A stretch of 48,830 bases of DNA from Obelidium mucronatum (Eukaryota > Chytridiomycota > Chytridiomycetes > Chytridiales > Chytriomycetaceae). Every line of letters begins with the position of its first letter. The stretch's first letter is position 1. Under the pieces are notes generated by a model that saw only the letters and a program-made list of their open reading frames with translations, did not search any database and was not told where the DNA came from. This document shows positions 16,404-27,260 of this stretch, one piece after another. The stretch lies in assembly GCA_025765595.1 (NCBI GenBank), contig JAIVFH010000214.1, forward strand, positions 1 through 48,830, in the 5' to 3' direction. The translations under genes and the position numbers were made by a program.

Positions 16404-18644
16404 TCATGATACAGAAGCCCCATTGGGCAAAACACTCCCCACAGTCACAAGAGTTTTGGATTCGCCTCCCTCAAGCAACTCTTTTACTTTGGATCGCAGC
16501 TTAATAATCATATCGGGAACTGTTGCATTAAATTTGACAATCGTCCCCACTTGTAGCTTCGTAACAGTACACCATTCCGGACACGTTTCAGATAATAAAA
16601 TCACATGTTCTCTTGATTCCTCTATGATAGCAGTTGAGTATTTGGAAATATCAGGCACCAAAAAAGGGGGGTTATATTCACCATATGAGATTGAATTTCG
16701 GACTCCTGTCATTACATATTCACAAACTTCCTTCATTGGAAGCGCGCTAGTTCTCTTTGAAGTAAAGTATCTGTGAAAATCATTGTTTTAGAGTCCCAAA
16801 GCAGTATAAAAAAAGGATGGAAACATACGCCATAACACTTCTCCCGACTTCTACAAGCCGACTAATCATGGCTCTTCGCTTCAAATCTGAAGCCGTATAT
16901 TTCGGAACATGCAAGACCATTTCACTCTTTTGTCGTTCCTTTTCTTTAATCTAAAAATTACGGGGAAGGCATTAGAGCTCCGCGTTGCTATATATTAAAG
17001 GAGGCAATCTTACTCGCTGTAGGAGAGCGGCCGCTCGAGAAAGCGGTTTCTGTGGCAGAGCTGGTTCAGAAACAGCAGGATTGGCATCTTTCGCTTCAGG
17101 AGCTACAATAGCCGTCGTTTCAGATGAATTACACGTAGTTGAATCAGAGAGATTTGGTGGCAACGTATCAGAAGAATCCAAAATCGCGCCAGAAGAGTCC
17201 AATTTTGTGTCAGAAGGAGGAGTAGAAGAAGGCGCACAGTCGGCATCAGTTATCGTTACGGAACATACAGTGGGGATTTCTAGTGGAGAAACTTCTGGAA
17301 CTTGCGTTTCCAGATCAAAGTCTGGATGCCATCGTACTTCCTTGTCTGAGCTCACATCATTACTTTGCGTGGGGGTATATTTGACGCGTTCAGATTCACT
17401 CAGGCTCGCCAAAAAGCTCTGTCAAAAAGAGAAAGAAAAAAAAAGAAAGATGAGTGACAAGATTCAATGACAAAGCCAAACAACATACCTCATGAGCCTG
17501 TGCAACATGACGCAAGCATGCTTTGCGGAAAACCGCTCTTCTCCTTTCCAAAGCCTCTGCAAAAGGCTTTTCCCTTTCAAAAACAGTCTTCCCGTCGCCC
17601 ACAAGAATTCCTCCAGTGGAGGCTTCCTCCTTCTCCATATTTTCCGTATTGTTCAGTTTGATCATCTCAATCATGACAGAATCTTCCTTCAAGCCGATAT
17701 CAGGATCCACGAGAATCCGAACTGGAGTCAAACAATATGCTGAAGGATAGAGAGACAAAATCATCCCCAAATGAAGCAGATCAAAGTCGCGTCCAGTAGA
17801 ATTTTGGACAGGTTTCCGAAGAGTGTGAAAGGTGGGTGGTTTCTCTCTATTTGCATGAAACGCAAGTGTAGCTTCGAGAGCGTGAAATATTTTCTGCAGA
17901 AGGAGGAGATTTGAAGGAAAGATGGGGGCATTTTTTGGACTCGCATCAGAAGTAGAGACTAAAACCGGGGAAAGTTTACACGTGGCAGATTTTGACGGGG
18001 TGGCTAAAATGGGCTTTCGCTGCAGATGGAATGACGTTTCAGTTTGTTTGGGAGCAAAGAGAGGAACATTTTCGTGGTGAATCATGTCTTCTTGATCGAG
18101 TTCTAACTTTTCTGCTTTTCTCTTCAAGACGAGTTTTTGGAATGGAGAAAGAACATCGCTGTTGTTTGAAGGCGTAATGGAGATGGATGAACTTGTTTTG
18201 ACGCTGAGCGCAGAGCCGTTCTGTTTGTGTTTAAAACACGTGTTTTCTGTTAAATTGAGTCCTGATCGGCCAGGATGAATTTAAGGCAGAGACTTATCAT
18301 ACCTGAGCGAGCTTCAGTTTCTTTACAGCGTGCGGAGTAGTAGTGGTTTGAGTGTTTGCACCAAACACAAAGACTTTGTCTTTATCGGTTTTTGGAGTTG
18401 TTTGATTTGGTTTTGCAAGAACTGAAAAGAATGAAGAGAGTTCAGTTTGCGTCACTGCTTTGTCAGAAGGAAGTGATGGAGTCGCAGGCCTTCGGGACCG
18501 AACTGTCTTTGCTGCAGCAAAAGCGTTAAAAACAGATGAAGTAGAAGAATAAGTGTTAAACAGAGAGGCAAGTACTGGATGGCGCCATGGCGGTGATTTG
18601 TTCAGACTGAGGATGGTTTTGGTCTTGTTTTGGTGTTCGGACAA
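16404..18644 (-). CDS. CDT1: DNA replication licensing factor CDT1
   Basis: CDT1 works with ORC and CDC6 to load MCM2-7 on origins in G1. Exons by eye: about 18644-18303, 18220-17489, 17418-17014, 16950-16829 and 16770-16404, joined by short GT-AG introns (58 to 82 bp) with consistent phase. Exon 2 holds the geminin-binding/winged-helix region typical of CDT1: LFHALEATLAFHAN-like start, TFHTLRKPV, FDLLHLGMILSLYPSAYCLT. Exons 3 and 4 join to give AALLQR-IKEKERQ, like the RIRxKE start of the C-terminal MCM-binding winged helix, which fills the last two exons. Exon 1 carries a PIP box. The protein would be about 655 aa. No in-frame ATG lies in exon 1 after the preceding stop, so the true start is unresolved (extra 5' exon or non-AUG). 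The neighbour on the same strand ends at 18680. Confidence 0.85.
18426..18449 (-). other. PIP box in CDT1 (QTELSSFF)
   Basis: It encodes Q-x-x-L-x-x-F-F, a textbook PCNA-interaction motif. In animals and fission yeast such a box lets CRL4-Cdt2 destroy CDT1 in S phase. Here the T-D pair of the classical degron is S-S and the residue at +4 after FF is Ala (Lys at +5), so it is a PIP box but not a canonical degron. Confidence 0.65.
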
Positions 18645-18679
18645 ATCTGGCCGTCTATTTTTTAACTTTATTTCCTTCT

Positions 18680-21600
18680 CTATGACGAACTCGCATTTAA
18701 TCCTCCTTTTCCATCATTATCAACCTTCACATGGTGAACAACTCCACCAAGCAAATACTCCCCAACCACAACAAAGGCGATCAAAGCAGCTACTATCCAA
18801 ACCCAGTACCCGACAATCCACCCAACATCCACTCGATATGCCACAAGTCCCAGATATGTGTTTACAATCGCGAGAATAATCACGGCTCTTCCCAGCCACC
18901 AATGCACTTTATCCCACCACGGAATCTCTGTTCTCTCCGCAGTCCATAAAGCATTGCTGACATATCCAAGAAGAATTTGCAGGGGATAAATGATCAAAGC
19001 CACCACAGTTCCAATAATACCATGATTTGATCCACCAATCAACCGCACGAGTCCATCGTAAGGGGTAATGTTCAGCTCTACTGTCAACAGCCCTGCAACC
19101 GTAAATAAACCAACTCCATATAACATGAGCCATTTATGCGCCAGGTACCAACGATGCACCCATCTATCCTTCATATACCGCGCAATAAACACCGCAACAA
19201 ATGGAATCACGCTCCACGCGATAAACATGAATAGCCCGTGCAAAAACAGCAAGGAAATAGCATTATTACCAGAATTCCCACCACCCCCACCACCAATAAT
19301 TTTTCCAGACTTTAAAGAGGACGACACATCCGCGTCAGTTTTACTCAAATCCATTGAAAACGAAGAATACAAGGAGTGTTGCGGAAACGAAATGGTTGGA
19401 TCCGATGTGTTCCCGGCGGGTCCCTCATTTGAAACTCCAAAAATAAAGTTGCTGCTTCCATTCAGGTTGACAATATTGCTCGACACTGGAACCGTGAAGC
19501 TAAATGCGATTGCAGCGTCTAGCGGAATTGAAATATTTTCGGGATTCGGAACTACTTTATAGAGTGGCGTCTTGGTGTACACGGGCATATTATGTCCATT
19601 TCCTTGGCGTTGGGAGACAAGAACTCCCCCATCAGCTTTTGATGAGCTATTCCATCCGATAAACATGATTGAGTTTCCCATTACAGATCCAGTACCGATG
19701 GAAACCCAACCCCCGAATGTCGAATACAGAGTAAAAGTAACAATCTGGAGAACGGTGTCTCGAACAGCCACCACACAAAAGCTATTCAAAACATCGTAAC
19801 AATAGCTGACGGTAGCTTGAGTTGCACTAGCGGAACTAGACACCACAGAAGTGCCGCCACCTGTCGCGCCATTTCCACCAGTCACATCTACAACTCCATT
19901 TGAATTAACAACGCTGCCAGGGGCAGTAGCAACTCCGTTAGTCGAACTTCCCAACTTTGAGAGATCCAACGCAAAGACGCTATATAATTCATGCTGTGGG
20001 AAAGAACTGGCAGGATTCGATGCATCCCCCGTTGGACCCGCGTTGGATACTCCAAACATAAACACAGACGGCCCGGTAGTAGAAACAAGCCCAATTCCCA
20101 GCGGAACCGTGAACGAAAAAGAAATTGCAGTATTTCCTGGTATCGCCACAGAAGCTGGATTCGGAACCGCGGAAAAGACTAAATTCATGTCATACGACGG
20201 TGTAGCGTGGCCAGTTCCACTTCGCTGCGAAAGTACCAAGTTTCCTGCATTGAGCCAGCCGAGAATCATGGTGGAGCCTTGCATTGTCGAACCACTTCCT
20301 ATAGAAACCCATCCTTTGTAGGATGAATAGACAGTGAATGTAGCTGTGGACGAGTCTCGCGAAGCGACAACGCAAAACGTTGTTTTAGAGTCGAAGCAGT
20401 AGGTTGAGGATGCTTGTCCATTTGCTCCTGTAGATGTTGTACCGCCCCCGCCGCTGGAAGTTACACCTCCACTACCGCTTGACGTCCCTCCGTTATTTCC
20501 AGTTGTTGTGCCTCCCGTAGTACCTCCAGTTACACCACCGGAAGTTCCACCAGTAGTAGCACCGATATTTGACACGTCCAAGGAAAACGAGGAAAACAAG
20601 CTATGGACCGGAAATGAGCTCGAAGCACTTGCTGGATTACTCGGACCTGAACCAGAAACTCCAAAAATGAAATTACTTGGTCCATTCACAGAAACCAAGT
20701 TACTTGTCACTGGAATAGTGAATGAAAATACGATTCCCATTCCAGACGGTACAGTAACGGAAGATGGCGTGGCGACAGTTGTGAACACAGAGTTTGAGTT
20801 GTATAATGGTGTTGAATGGCCGGTTCCCGAACGCTGTGATACAACAACATTTGAACCCGATTTCCAACCTACAAACATTGTGGAGCCACTCATGGAACCA
20901 CCGGTGCCAATACTTATCCAGCCAGTGTATTTCGAGTAGACAGTGAATGTAATCAAGTTGGTTGTCGAGTCACGAATAGCTGTAACACAGAAAGTACTGG
21001 ACCCATCGAAACAATAGGAGGAAATTGCTTGACCTGGGGGGTTTGATACAGTTCCACCCGTTGTCCCACCAGTGGTCCCTCCTGTTGTTCCTCCTGTACT
21101 TCCACCGCCGCTTCCTCCGCCGGTCACTCCTCCTGTGATTGAAAGCGTAAAGCTACCATAGTCACTGTGCTCTGGGAAATTTGAAGTTGCAGAGCTTGGA
21201 GTCGTAGGTCCTCGGGAACTATACGCGTAAATACAACTCAAGCTATGAATTCGTTTTTTTTTGTTGTTCGTCATTCAGGTTTCCTTCAAATATTGGTGAC
21301 TATTTTTTTTTGGGACTCTCACCTTCCAGTCCCAATCACAGTAGAATCAACAACAAACGAAAAAGCCATTCCACTACTCGTTGATACTGCAGTTGCTGGA
21401 ATCGTGCTTGTATATCCAGGCATACTTCGGGAAGTCATTTTCCGCTGACTCAAAATGTACCCCGAATTCCCGTTTTTCCAACCAACATAAGTGTTCCCGT
21501 TGGCCGTCATTCGAGTCGTTCCAAAAGCGACTCCCACCCAGCCGGTGTAACTTGTTCGAATGGTGATTGTAGCCGTGGTGGAGGAGGCAGGCGCGATTTG

Positions 21601-21696
21601 GATGCAGAACTTGTTGGTATCGATGCATTTGGAGGCAGTCTGGCAGTAGACTAGGGACGCCAATGCGAAGAGAGGTATTAGTTGCAGAGGTCCCAT
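18680..21696 (-). CDS. Secreted/membrane protein with four DOMON domains and cytochrome b561
   Basis: Exons are 21696-21323 and 21242-18680 with an 80-bp intron; the protein is about 978 aa. It opens with a signal peptide (MGPLQLIPLFALASLVYCQ). Four DOMON-like units follow, the first spanning the intron; each has a Cys pair near its start (YCFDSSxxFC type), TGW/GWxSIG, then GSTMFVGW and a Gly-His-[SAN] element. In cellobiose-dehydrogenase-type cytochromes a Met and a His at comparable places bind haem. Units are linked by Gly/Thr-rich spacers (runs of TGG). The last ~200 residues are a cytochrome b561 core with hydrophobic helices and histidines in LFLHGLFMF, AHKWLML, NHGIIG and VHWWLG. The likely role is transmembrane electron transfer to or from the cell surface. 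Confidence 0.85.
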
Positions 21697-21896
21697 TTTC
21701 GTAAATTGGGGAAGCTAATTTACATGGAAGAAATGGATATACAAGTTTACTCAAATTTCTAGAAATTACATGGGGCTTGGTGTTACACACAACAAGCAGC
21801 TTAAGAATTGAGAAAATGAATATCTGAGATTATTTGTTCTATATATGTCCGTTTAAGGGATCAAATAATGGCGCTCATAGGAAAGACAAACAAGAA

Positions 21897-23642
21897 TCAC
21901 CGGGTTGGGTTCACAACCACCATTTCTTCACTCGAATCTGTCGCAACATGATGAACAACACCTCCCATCTGAACCTCCCCAAAATAACCAAACCCAACAA
22001 AAACAACTACCGCAATCCAAACCCAATACCCAACAATCCAAATAACTTTTGCCCCATACTCAACAAGCCCCAAATACGTATTCACAATCGCCAAAACAAC
22101 CACAGCGCGTCCCAACCACCAATGGGCCTTATCCCACCACGGAATCGACTTCCTCTCGGCACTCCACAACGCGTTACTAACCTCCCCCAAAATCACTTGC
22201 AACGGGTACACAATCAAGGCGACAACAGTCCCAATGATTCCGTGGTTACTGCTTCCAATAAATCGAAGCACAGAGTCCGCCGGGTTCAAGTTCCATTCCA
22301 CGGAGACGATCCCAATGATTGTGAAAATCCCGACACCACCCAACATGATCCATTTATGGGAAAGGTACCAGTTGTGGCCCATTCGGTCTTTCATGTATCT
22401 GGCAATGAAAATCGCGATTGGTGGGAGAACGCTCCATGCAATGAACATGCTGATTCCATGAATCAAGACAAGCGAGATGGCGTCGTCGTCGGAGGAGCCT
22501 CCATTGCCGCTGCCACCGGCCGTCGTGGTGGTGCCGAGTTTCGAAACATCCAAAGAGAATGAAGAGTACACAGAGTGTTGTGGGAAAGAGCTCGAAGGGC
22601 TTGAAGGGGTATTCGGTGGCTGGTTGGAGATTCCAAAGATAAAGTTGGAACTGCTGGTTGTTGAAATCAGATTGCTGGAGACTGGAACTGTAAAAGAAAA
22701 CGCGATGGTGGCAGTGGATGGGATCGTGACAATCGCTGGGTTTGCTACAGTAGTCAAGACGCTGCCGGACGTTGTTGGAGAGACATTGTGGCCGCTTCCT
22801 CTCCATTGAGAGACGAGAACGTTTGCGCCGTTCTTCCAGCCGACAAACATGGTAGACCCAGACATTGACGAACCAGTTCCGATGGAAATCCAGCCTGCTG
22901 CTGAGGAATAAAGAGTGAATGTGATGACGTTCGTGGAAGTATCACGAAGCGCTACAGCACAGAAGCTATTTTGAGAATCAAAGCAATAAGATGATATCGA
23001 TTGTCCAGGACCTGCAGCAGTCGTAATTGCATTATTGGACGCGGATCCTCCAGTTTGTCCACCAAAATTCAAAACAAAACTGCCGTATTTGCTGTGCTCT
23101 GGAAAATTTGATGAAGCCGAGCTGGCAGTAGAAGGACCACGATTACTCATTCCGTACATGCAGTTGAGGCTGTTGTTTTTTTAGTAATAGTAGAAAAGTA
23201 TTAGTAAACCAAAAAGAGTCACACTGACTCATACGCACCTCCCCTTGCCCAAACCAAGAGTGGCAGCAGGAACATCGAACGAGGCAGAAATGCCACCAGA
23301 CGCTGAAGAAGCATCTTTCTGAGCAGTCACCGCATTGAGGAACGTTGGAGTATTTTTTGATGAAGTCCTTCTGAGCGAGACAACCACACTGTTTCCATTG
23401 TTCCATGCAATGTAAGTGGGTGCATTTCCCGACATTCTGCTCGAGCCAAAACCGACTCCAACCCATCCAGTGTATGAGCTCTGCAGAGAGACTCGGTATA
23501 CAGCGGGATCCGCTGTTGGCGCTGCCTGTACGCAGAATGTTCCCCTTGTATCGAGACAGAACGAGGTAGTATTTGCAGGAGACACCTGTCCCGCAACACA
23601 CTGCAACAAAGATGCTGTGACGAAAGCGATGACTGTCCACAT
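21897..23642 (-). CDS. Secreted/membrane protein with two DOMON domains and cytochrome b561
   Basis: Exons are 23642-23239 and 23169-21897 (69-bp intron), giving about 558 aa. The signal peptide is MWTVIAFVTASLLQCVAGQ. DOMON 1 spans the intron, which sits at the same place and phase as in the neighbour at 18680-21696. DOMON 2 has SYCFDSQNSFCAVA, GSTMFVGW and GSGHN. The b561 part has LIHGISMFIAWSV, SHKWIML, NHGIIG and AHWWLGRA. It is followed by a cytoplasmic tail. It is tandem to, and on the same strand as, its four-DOMON paralogue, so the pair arose by duplication and differs by two internal DOMON units. Confidence 0.85.
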
Positions 23643-23879
23643 GACGATGTTGCTCTAAATGAGGTCGAAACAAGTTTGTAAATGGAGGTAAAGTGAGACT
23701 CTTTTTTTGGAGATTTTTCCCTCCAGCCCCCTTTCCCACTTATTTCTTGGCACTCCACTTTTTTGGCATTTTCGATGATCTGTGTATCATTTACTTTGGC
23801 AACTTGTTAAAAGAGAACGACATAACGACAGGATAGAAATACAAGAAAGCATCTGAAAAACAACAAGAAAGCAAGAGTT

Positions 23880-24170
23880 CCGCCACCAGGCCGTGTTCTC
23901 CTGCTCGCCCGAACACCAAAAGGCGGACTGGAAAGAGTCCCACAAGGCGCAGTGCGCGGCACTCAAAGCCGAGCGCCTCGCAAGGAGAGCCGAAAAAAAC
24001 GCGGAAATGTCGCTTGAGAAATGCCGCCTGGCGCTGGTCCCACCCCTTCAACCTTGTAATCAAAGAAGCGATCGAGCGCAACATGTTCCGGATTTGGTCA
24101 TATGCAACATGCGTCTTGATTCGTCACTGGCTTGCGAATTCCATCGAGATTGGCTCATACTGTGATCAAG
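23880..24170 (+). pseudogene. MYND-type zinc finger relic
   Basis: The peptide FSCSPEHQKADWKESHKAQC is the second half of a MYND finger (C-x3-H/C..., then HK-x2-C). It is followed by a basic helix. A frame change near 24020 leads to NLVIKEAIERNMFRIW, which also looks coding. No start, first half of the finger or downstream exon is seen. This is best read as a decayed gene end between two DOMON-b561 genes. Confidence 0.5.
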
Positions 24171-24332
24171 ATGCATTCATATGTATCCAGTAAGACCCAG
24201 TGTACCGATATTGTACTTGCAATTCAAGTCATTTCTGTGGTTGCTTCTGGCAGGGTTAACGAGTTGTATTCGTCTTGCTCCGCATCCGTGTGAAGTCCCG
24301 ATCACAATGGAATGGGACGCGCATCGTCGTCG

Positions 24333-24352
24333 TGCTGCTGCTGCTGCTGCTG
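24333..24352 (+). repeat. Short (TGC)n microsatellite
   Basis: About six and a half copies of TGC/GCT lie in non-coding DNA after the MYND relic. Confidence 0.7.
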
Positions 24353-24634
24353 GTTCTCAGAAATAAAATTCAAGTTTATCGAGGAAATCGGACGCGTCTG
24401 TTTCCAAAAAACATTCTTTTTTTTCTTTTCTTTTTTTTGACCACCTACAGGATTTTAGTCGTCAAGAGAAAAAAAACCCGTTTTTATGCAAATTATGATA
24501 GCTGGATAAGCGGGATGACGATAAGGCGTTCTTGAAAAATTCATTCATTGTTTTTTTTTGTCTGTTTCCGAGGCCGAAAAGTAGGGTTTGTCAAAGGGGA
24601 AAAAAACAGTTCAAAAGGAGAAAAAAAAAAAGAA

Positions 24635-24958
24635 ATGGGGCACAAGCATTCAAAACAAAGCAGTAATAACCAGATGCCAGCATTGATCGTCACCTCTCAG
24701 CTCCAACCTTCCACACACGAAAGCGTATCATCCTTAAGGAGTAGCAACAACTCTATCCGCCTTGTGGGAACATTGAACCACCACCACAATGTCCATTCAC
24801 TACTACTACAGCCGACCAGCCACAGTAAAGGCGATCGGACTCACCACTCCAAAGTCACACCCGTCTGCTTCATTTCGCAAAAGATCTTGGAAGAATCCGA
24901 TGCTGATTTCTATCAGGAGCCCAAGAAGTTGAATCCATTGGGGTGCGTGGACTTTTAA
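24635..24958 (+). CDS. Small putative N-myristoylated protein
   Basis: A 107-aa ORF starts at ATG 24635 after a long A run. The N-terminus MGHKHSKQSS fits the N-myristoylation consensus (Gly2, Ser6, Lys7), so membrane anchoring of a soluble protein is plausible. The rest is Ser, Asn, His and Gln-rich and looks disordered, ending in a more ordered CFISQKILEESDADFYQEPKKL segment. No family is recognised. Its 3' end is followed by an 11-bp inverted repeat. It faces the DOMON-b561 gene at 25421-27140. The main doubt is whether such a low-complexity ORF is translated. Confidence 0.5.
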   Translation: MGHKHSKQSSNNQMPALIVTSQLQPSTHESVSSLRSSNNSIRLVGTLNHHHNVHSLLLQPTSHSKGDRTHHSKVTPVCFISQKILEESDADFYQEPKKLNPLGCVDF

Positions 24959-24988
24959 ACAACGTTGAGTCATGCTTGGGTTTCGGAA

Positions 24989-25026
24989 AATAAGGGGGGG
25001 ATTCATTTACCACCACCCCCCTTATT
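24989..25026. repeat. Perfect 11-bp inverted repeat with 16-bp loop
   Basis: AATAAGGGGGG (24989-24999) pairs exactly with CCCCCCTTATT (25016-25026). It lies 30 bp after the small ORF at 24635-24958 and could form an RNA hairpin in its 3' UTR. Its function is unknown. Confidence 0.7.
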
Positions 25027-25420
25027 ATATGCACACTCGCGATTCTTTCCATATTTGTATCATTTTTCTGCAGCGTTTCTTATTTTATCTTCTTATCCAC
25101 ATTATTACAAAAAGAAATTCATGTATATATCTTCACTCAAGTAAACGAACTTTCTTTTCGCATTTTAACTCTTACTCAAAAGATGCTCATTTGCTGCATG
25201 TGTATGAATAAAAAAAAGAGTTAGAAAAAGAGTTGGCCCAGTTTTGTCTGAAATCTAATTTTTTGAAGCATTGTTTCAAAAACACATGCCCGCCTTGTAT
25301 CGCTGCATCGCATGGGTATGTCTCAGTCAAACGCGGATGTTCTCACCTGGGTTTGATAAGTAGAAAACAAAAATTCTCGTGGGAACACTATCACACACAG
25401 TTTCAATTCAAAGGAGTGTT

Positions 25421-27140
25421 TTATTCTACTTCCAGACGCTGATTTTGTGGCGCCAGCAATGGCTCCCCTTCACGCCCAACAGCAACAACATGATGAACAA
25501 CACCTCCCATCAAATACTCCCCAACAAACCCAAACCCAACCCCCAAGACACCAACACCAATCCAAAGCCCATACGCTACAACCCACCACCCCTCCCCAAC
25601 ACCATACAAAACCAACCCAAAATACGTATTCACAACCGCCAACAAAACCAACCCCCTCCCAACAACCCAATGAACCCGATCCCACCACGGCACATGCAAC
25701 CTCGACGGACTCCACATTGCGTTACTCACATACCCAAGAACAATCTGAATCGGATACCCGACAAACACAAGACCCATGCCAATCAAGCCGTGTACAGTGT
25801 TTCCAAGAAACCAGTGGTCGAAACTGGATTCTACGGCGACCACGCCGAGGATAAGGAGCGAGCCGACTCCACCGAGCATGATATGTTTGTGGGCGAGGTA
25901 CCAGTTGTGGCCCCACCTGTCTTTCATGTATCGCGCAATGAAGATGGCGATTGGGGGAAGCACGGACCATGCGAAGAACATTGAGACTGCGTGGATCAGG
26001 ATCAAATCAAGTTTTGGCCATGGTGGTGATGGGGATGGCGGTTGAGGTTGATTAGCTGAAAAGTCAACGGTGAAGATAGACCTAAAGGAATGATAAGGGA
26101 ACGCGCTGGCAGGGTTCCATGTATTTGTAGGTGGTTTTTGAGAGAGTGCGAAAACAAATGAATTTGTCTCGTTCAAGTGTATAAGGTTGCTGGATATGGG
26201 GATTGTGAATGAAAATGATAAGATTGCGGCTGATGGAATCAAAATGTTGGTTGGTGTGGGCACTTTGGTGAAGATGGAATCTTTTTGGTATGGTGGCGGT
26301 TTGTGGCCTTGCCCTTGTCTTTGAGAGAGGATGATATCGGTGGATATGGGGTCTTTCCATCCAACAAAGAGAGTCGAATTTGTCATGGATTCGCCGATGC
26401 CAAATCCTAGCCAGCCGCTATAAGCAGTGTATACTGTGAATAATACCGACTTTGACAGGAAATCGGGGGAAGCAATCAAGCAAAAAGTGCTCTGAGAATC
26501 ATGGCAGAATGTAACAGAGTTTGATGGGGTATCATTATCGTCATAGGGAGTCCTGTCCAAAGGTAACACGAATGGGTTGTATTCACTATGAAAGGAAAAT
26601 TTCGAAGAAGCCGAATCTGGATTTGAAGGAGGCTGATTACTTGCCGCATATATACAATCAATACTGTGGAAAAAAGGAGGAGTTGAGTACTAGTGTTTCC
26701 AAGAATAGAAGTACCAAAGTCAACACAAAGGAATACCTTGAACGACCAGCCGGAAACAAATCAGCAGGAATATCAATTACAAATGAAATTCCATTCTTGA
26801 TCGATCCAGCAACTGGTACTGTTGCATTGACGCTTTCGACAAACACTGGCATGGAATGACCCAATGTTCTTCGGTGACTCACGACAACTTGACCCTTGCT
26901 TTTTCCATTCCATCCGATATAAGTCGGAGCATTTCCGCCCATTTTATTAGTTCCGAATGCAACACCAACCCATCCAGTGTATGTGGACTGGATTGTGACA
27001 GTGTTCCAAAGCGCTGAAGAAGCCGAAGGCTCGATTCGGAGACACAGAGAGGGATTCACGCATAGCTTTGCAAGTGGAATCGACCGTGACCAAGCGAGGC
27101 TGCTGAAGAGGAAAAGGAAAACTGCGGGGAGGTGTGACAT
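25421..27140 (-). CDS. Third DOMON + cytochrome b561 protein
   Basis: Exons are 27140-26737 and 26663-25421 (73-bp intron), giving about 548 aa. The start is taken as the ATG giving MSHLPAVFLFLFSSLAWS, a good signal peptide; an upstream in-frame ATG at 27188 would hide it. DOMON 1 spans the intron, in the same place as in the two paralogues. DOMON 2 has FCHDSQSTFCLIA, NSTLFVGW (Leu in place of Met) and GQGHKPP. The b561 core has LIHAVSMFFAWSV, AHKHIML, VHGLIG and VHWVVGRG. The loss of the DOMON Met may mean altered haem binding in that unit. It is the most diverged of the three and is separated from them by the MYND relic and the small ORF. Confidence 0.83.
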
Positions 27141-27260
27141 TTTTCTCGGGAGGTTTTTTGACCAATCATCAATGACGTGATCAGACATGTTAAAATAATG
27201 AATTCTCCCGATCTCCGCACAACTTTGATCAATCTTTTGTCCACAAATTATGAGCCTTTA

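Noticed and set aside
16165..16776. 203-codon ORF starting at the A3 stop
   Set aside because: Only the first ~45 codons are a duplicated B stub; the remainder is antisense to the last CDT1 exon.
18297..18644. Separate small gene upstream of CDT1
   Set aside because: It joins CDT1 exon 2 through a clean 82-bp GT-AG intron in phase and supplies the expected N-terminal PIP box.
24300..24352. Trinucleotide repeat as a sign of a repeat-expansion locus
   Set aside because: It is only about six units long and lies outside any recognised gene.
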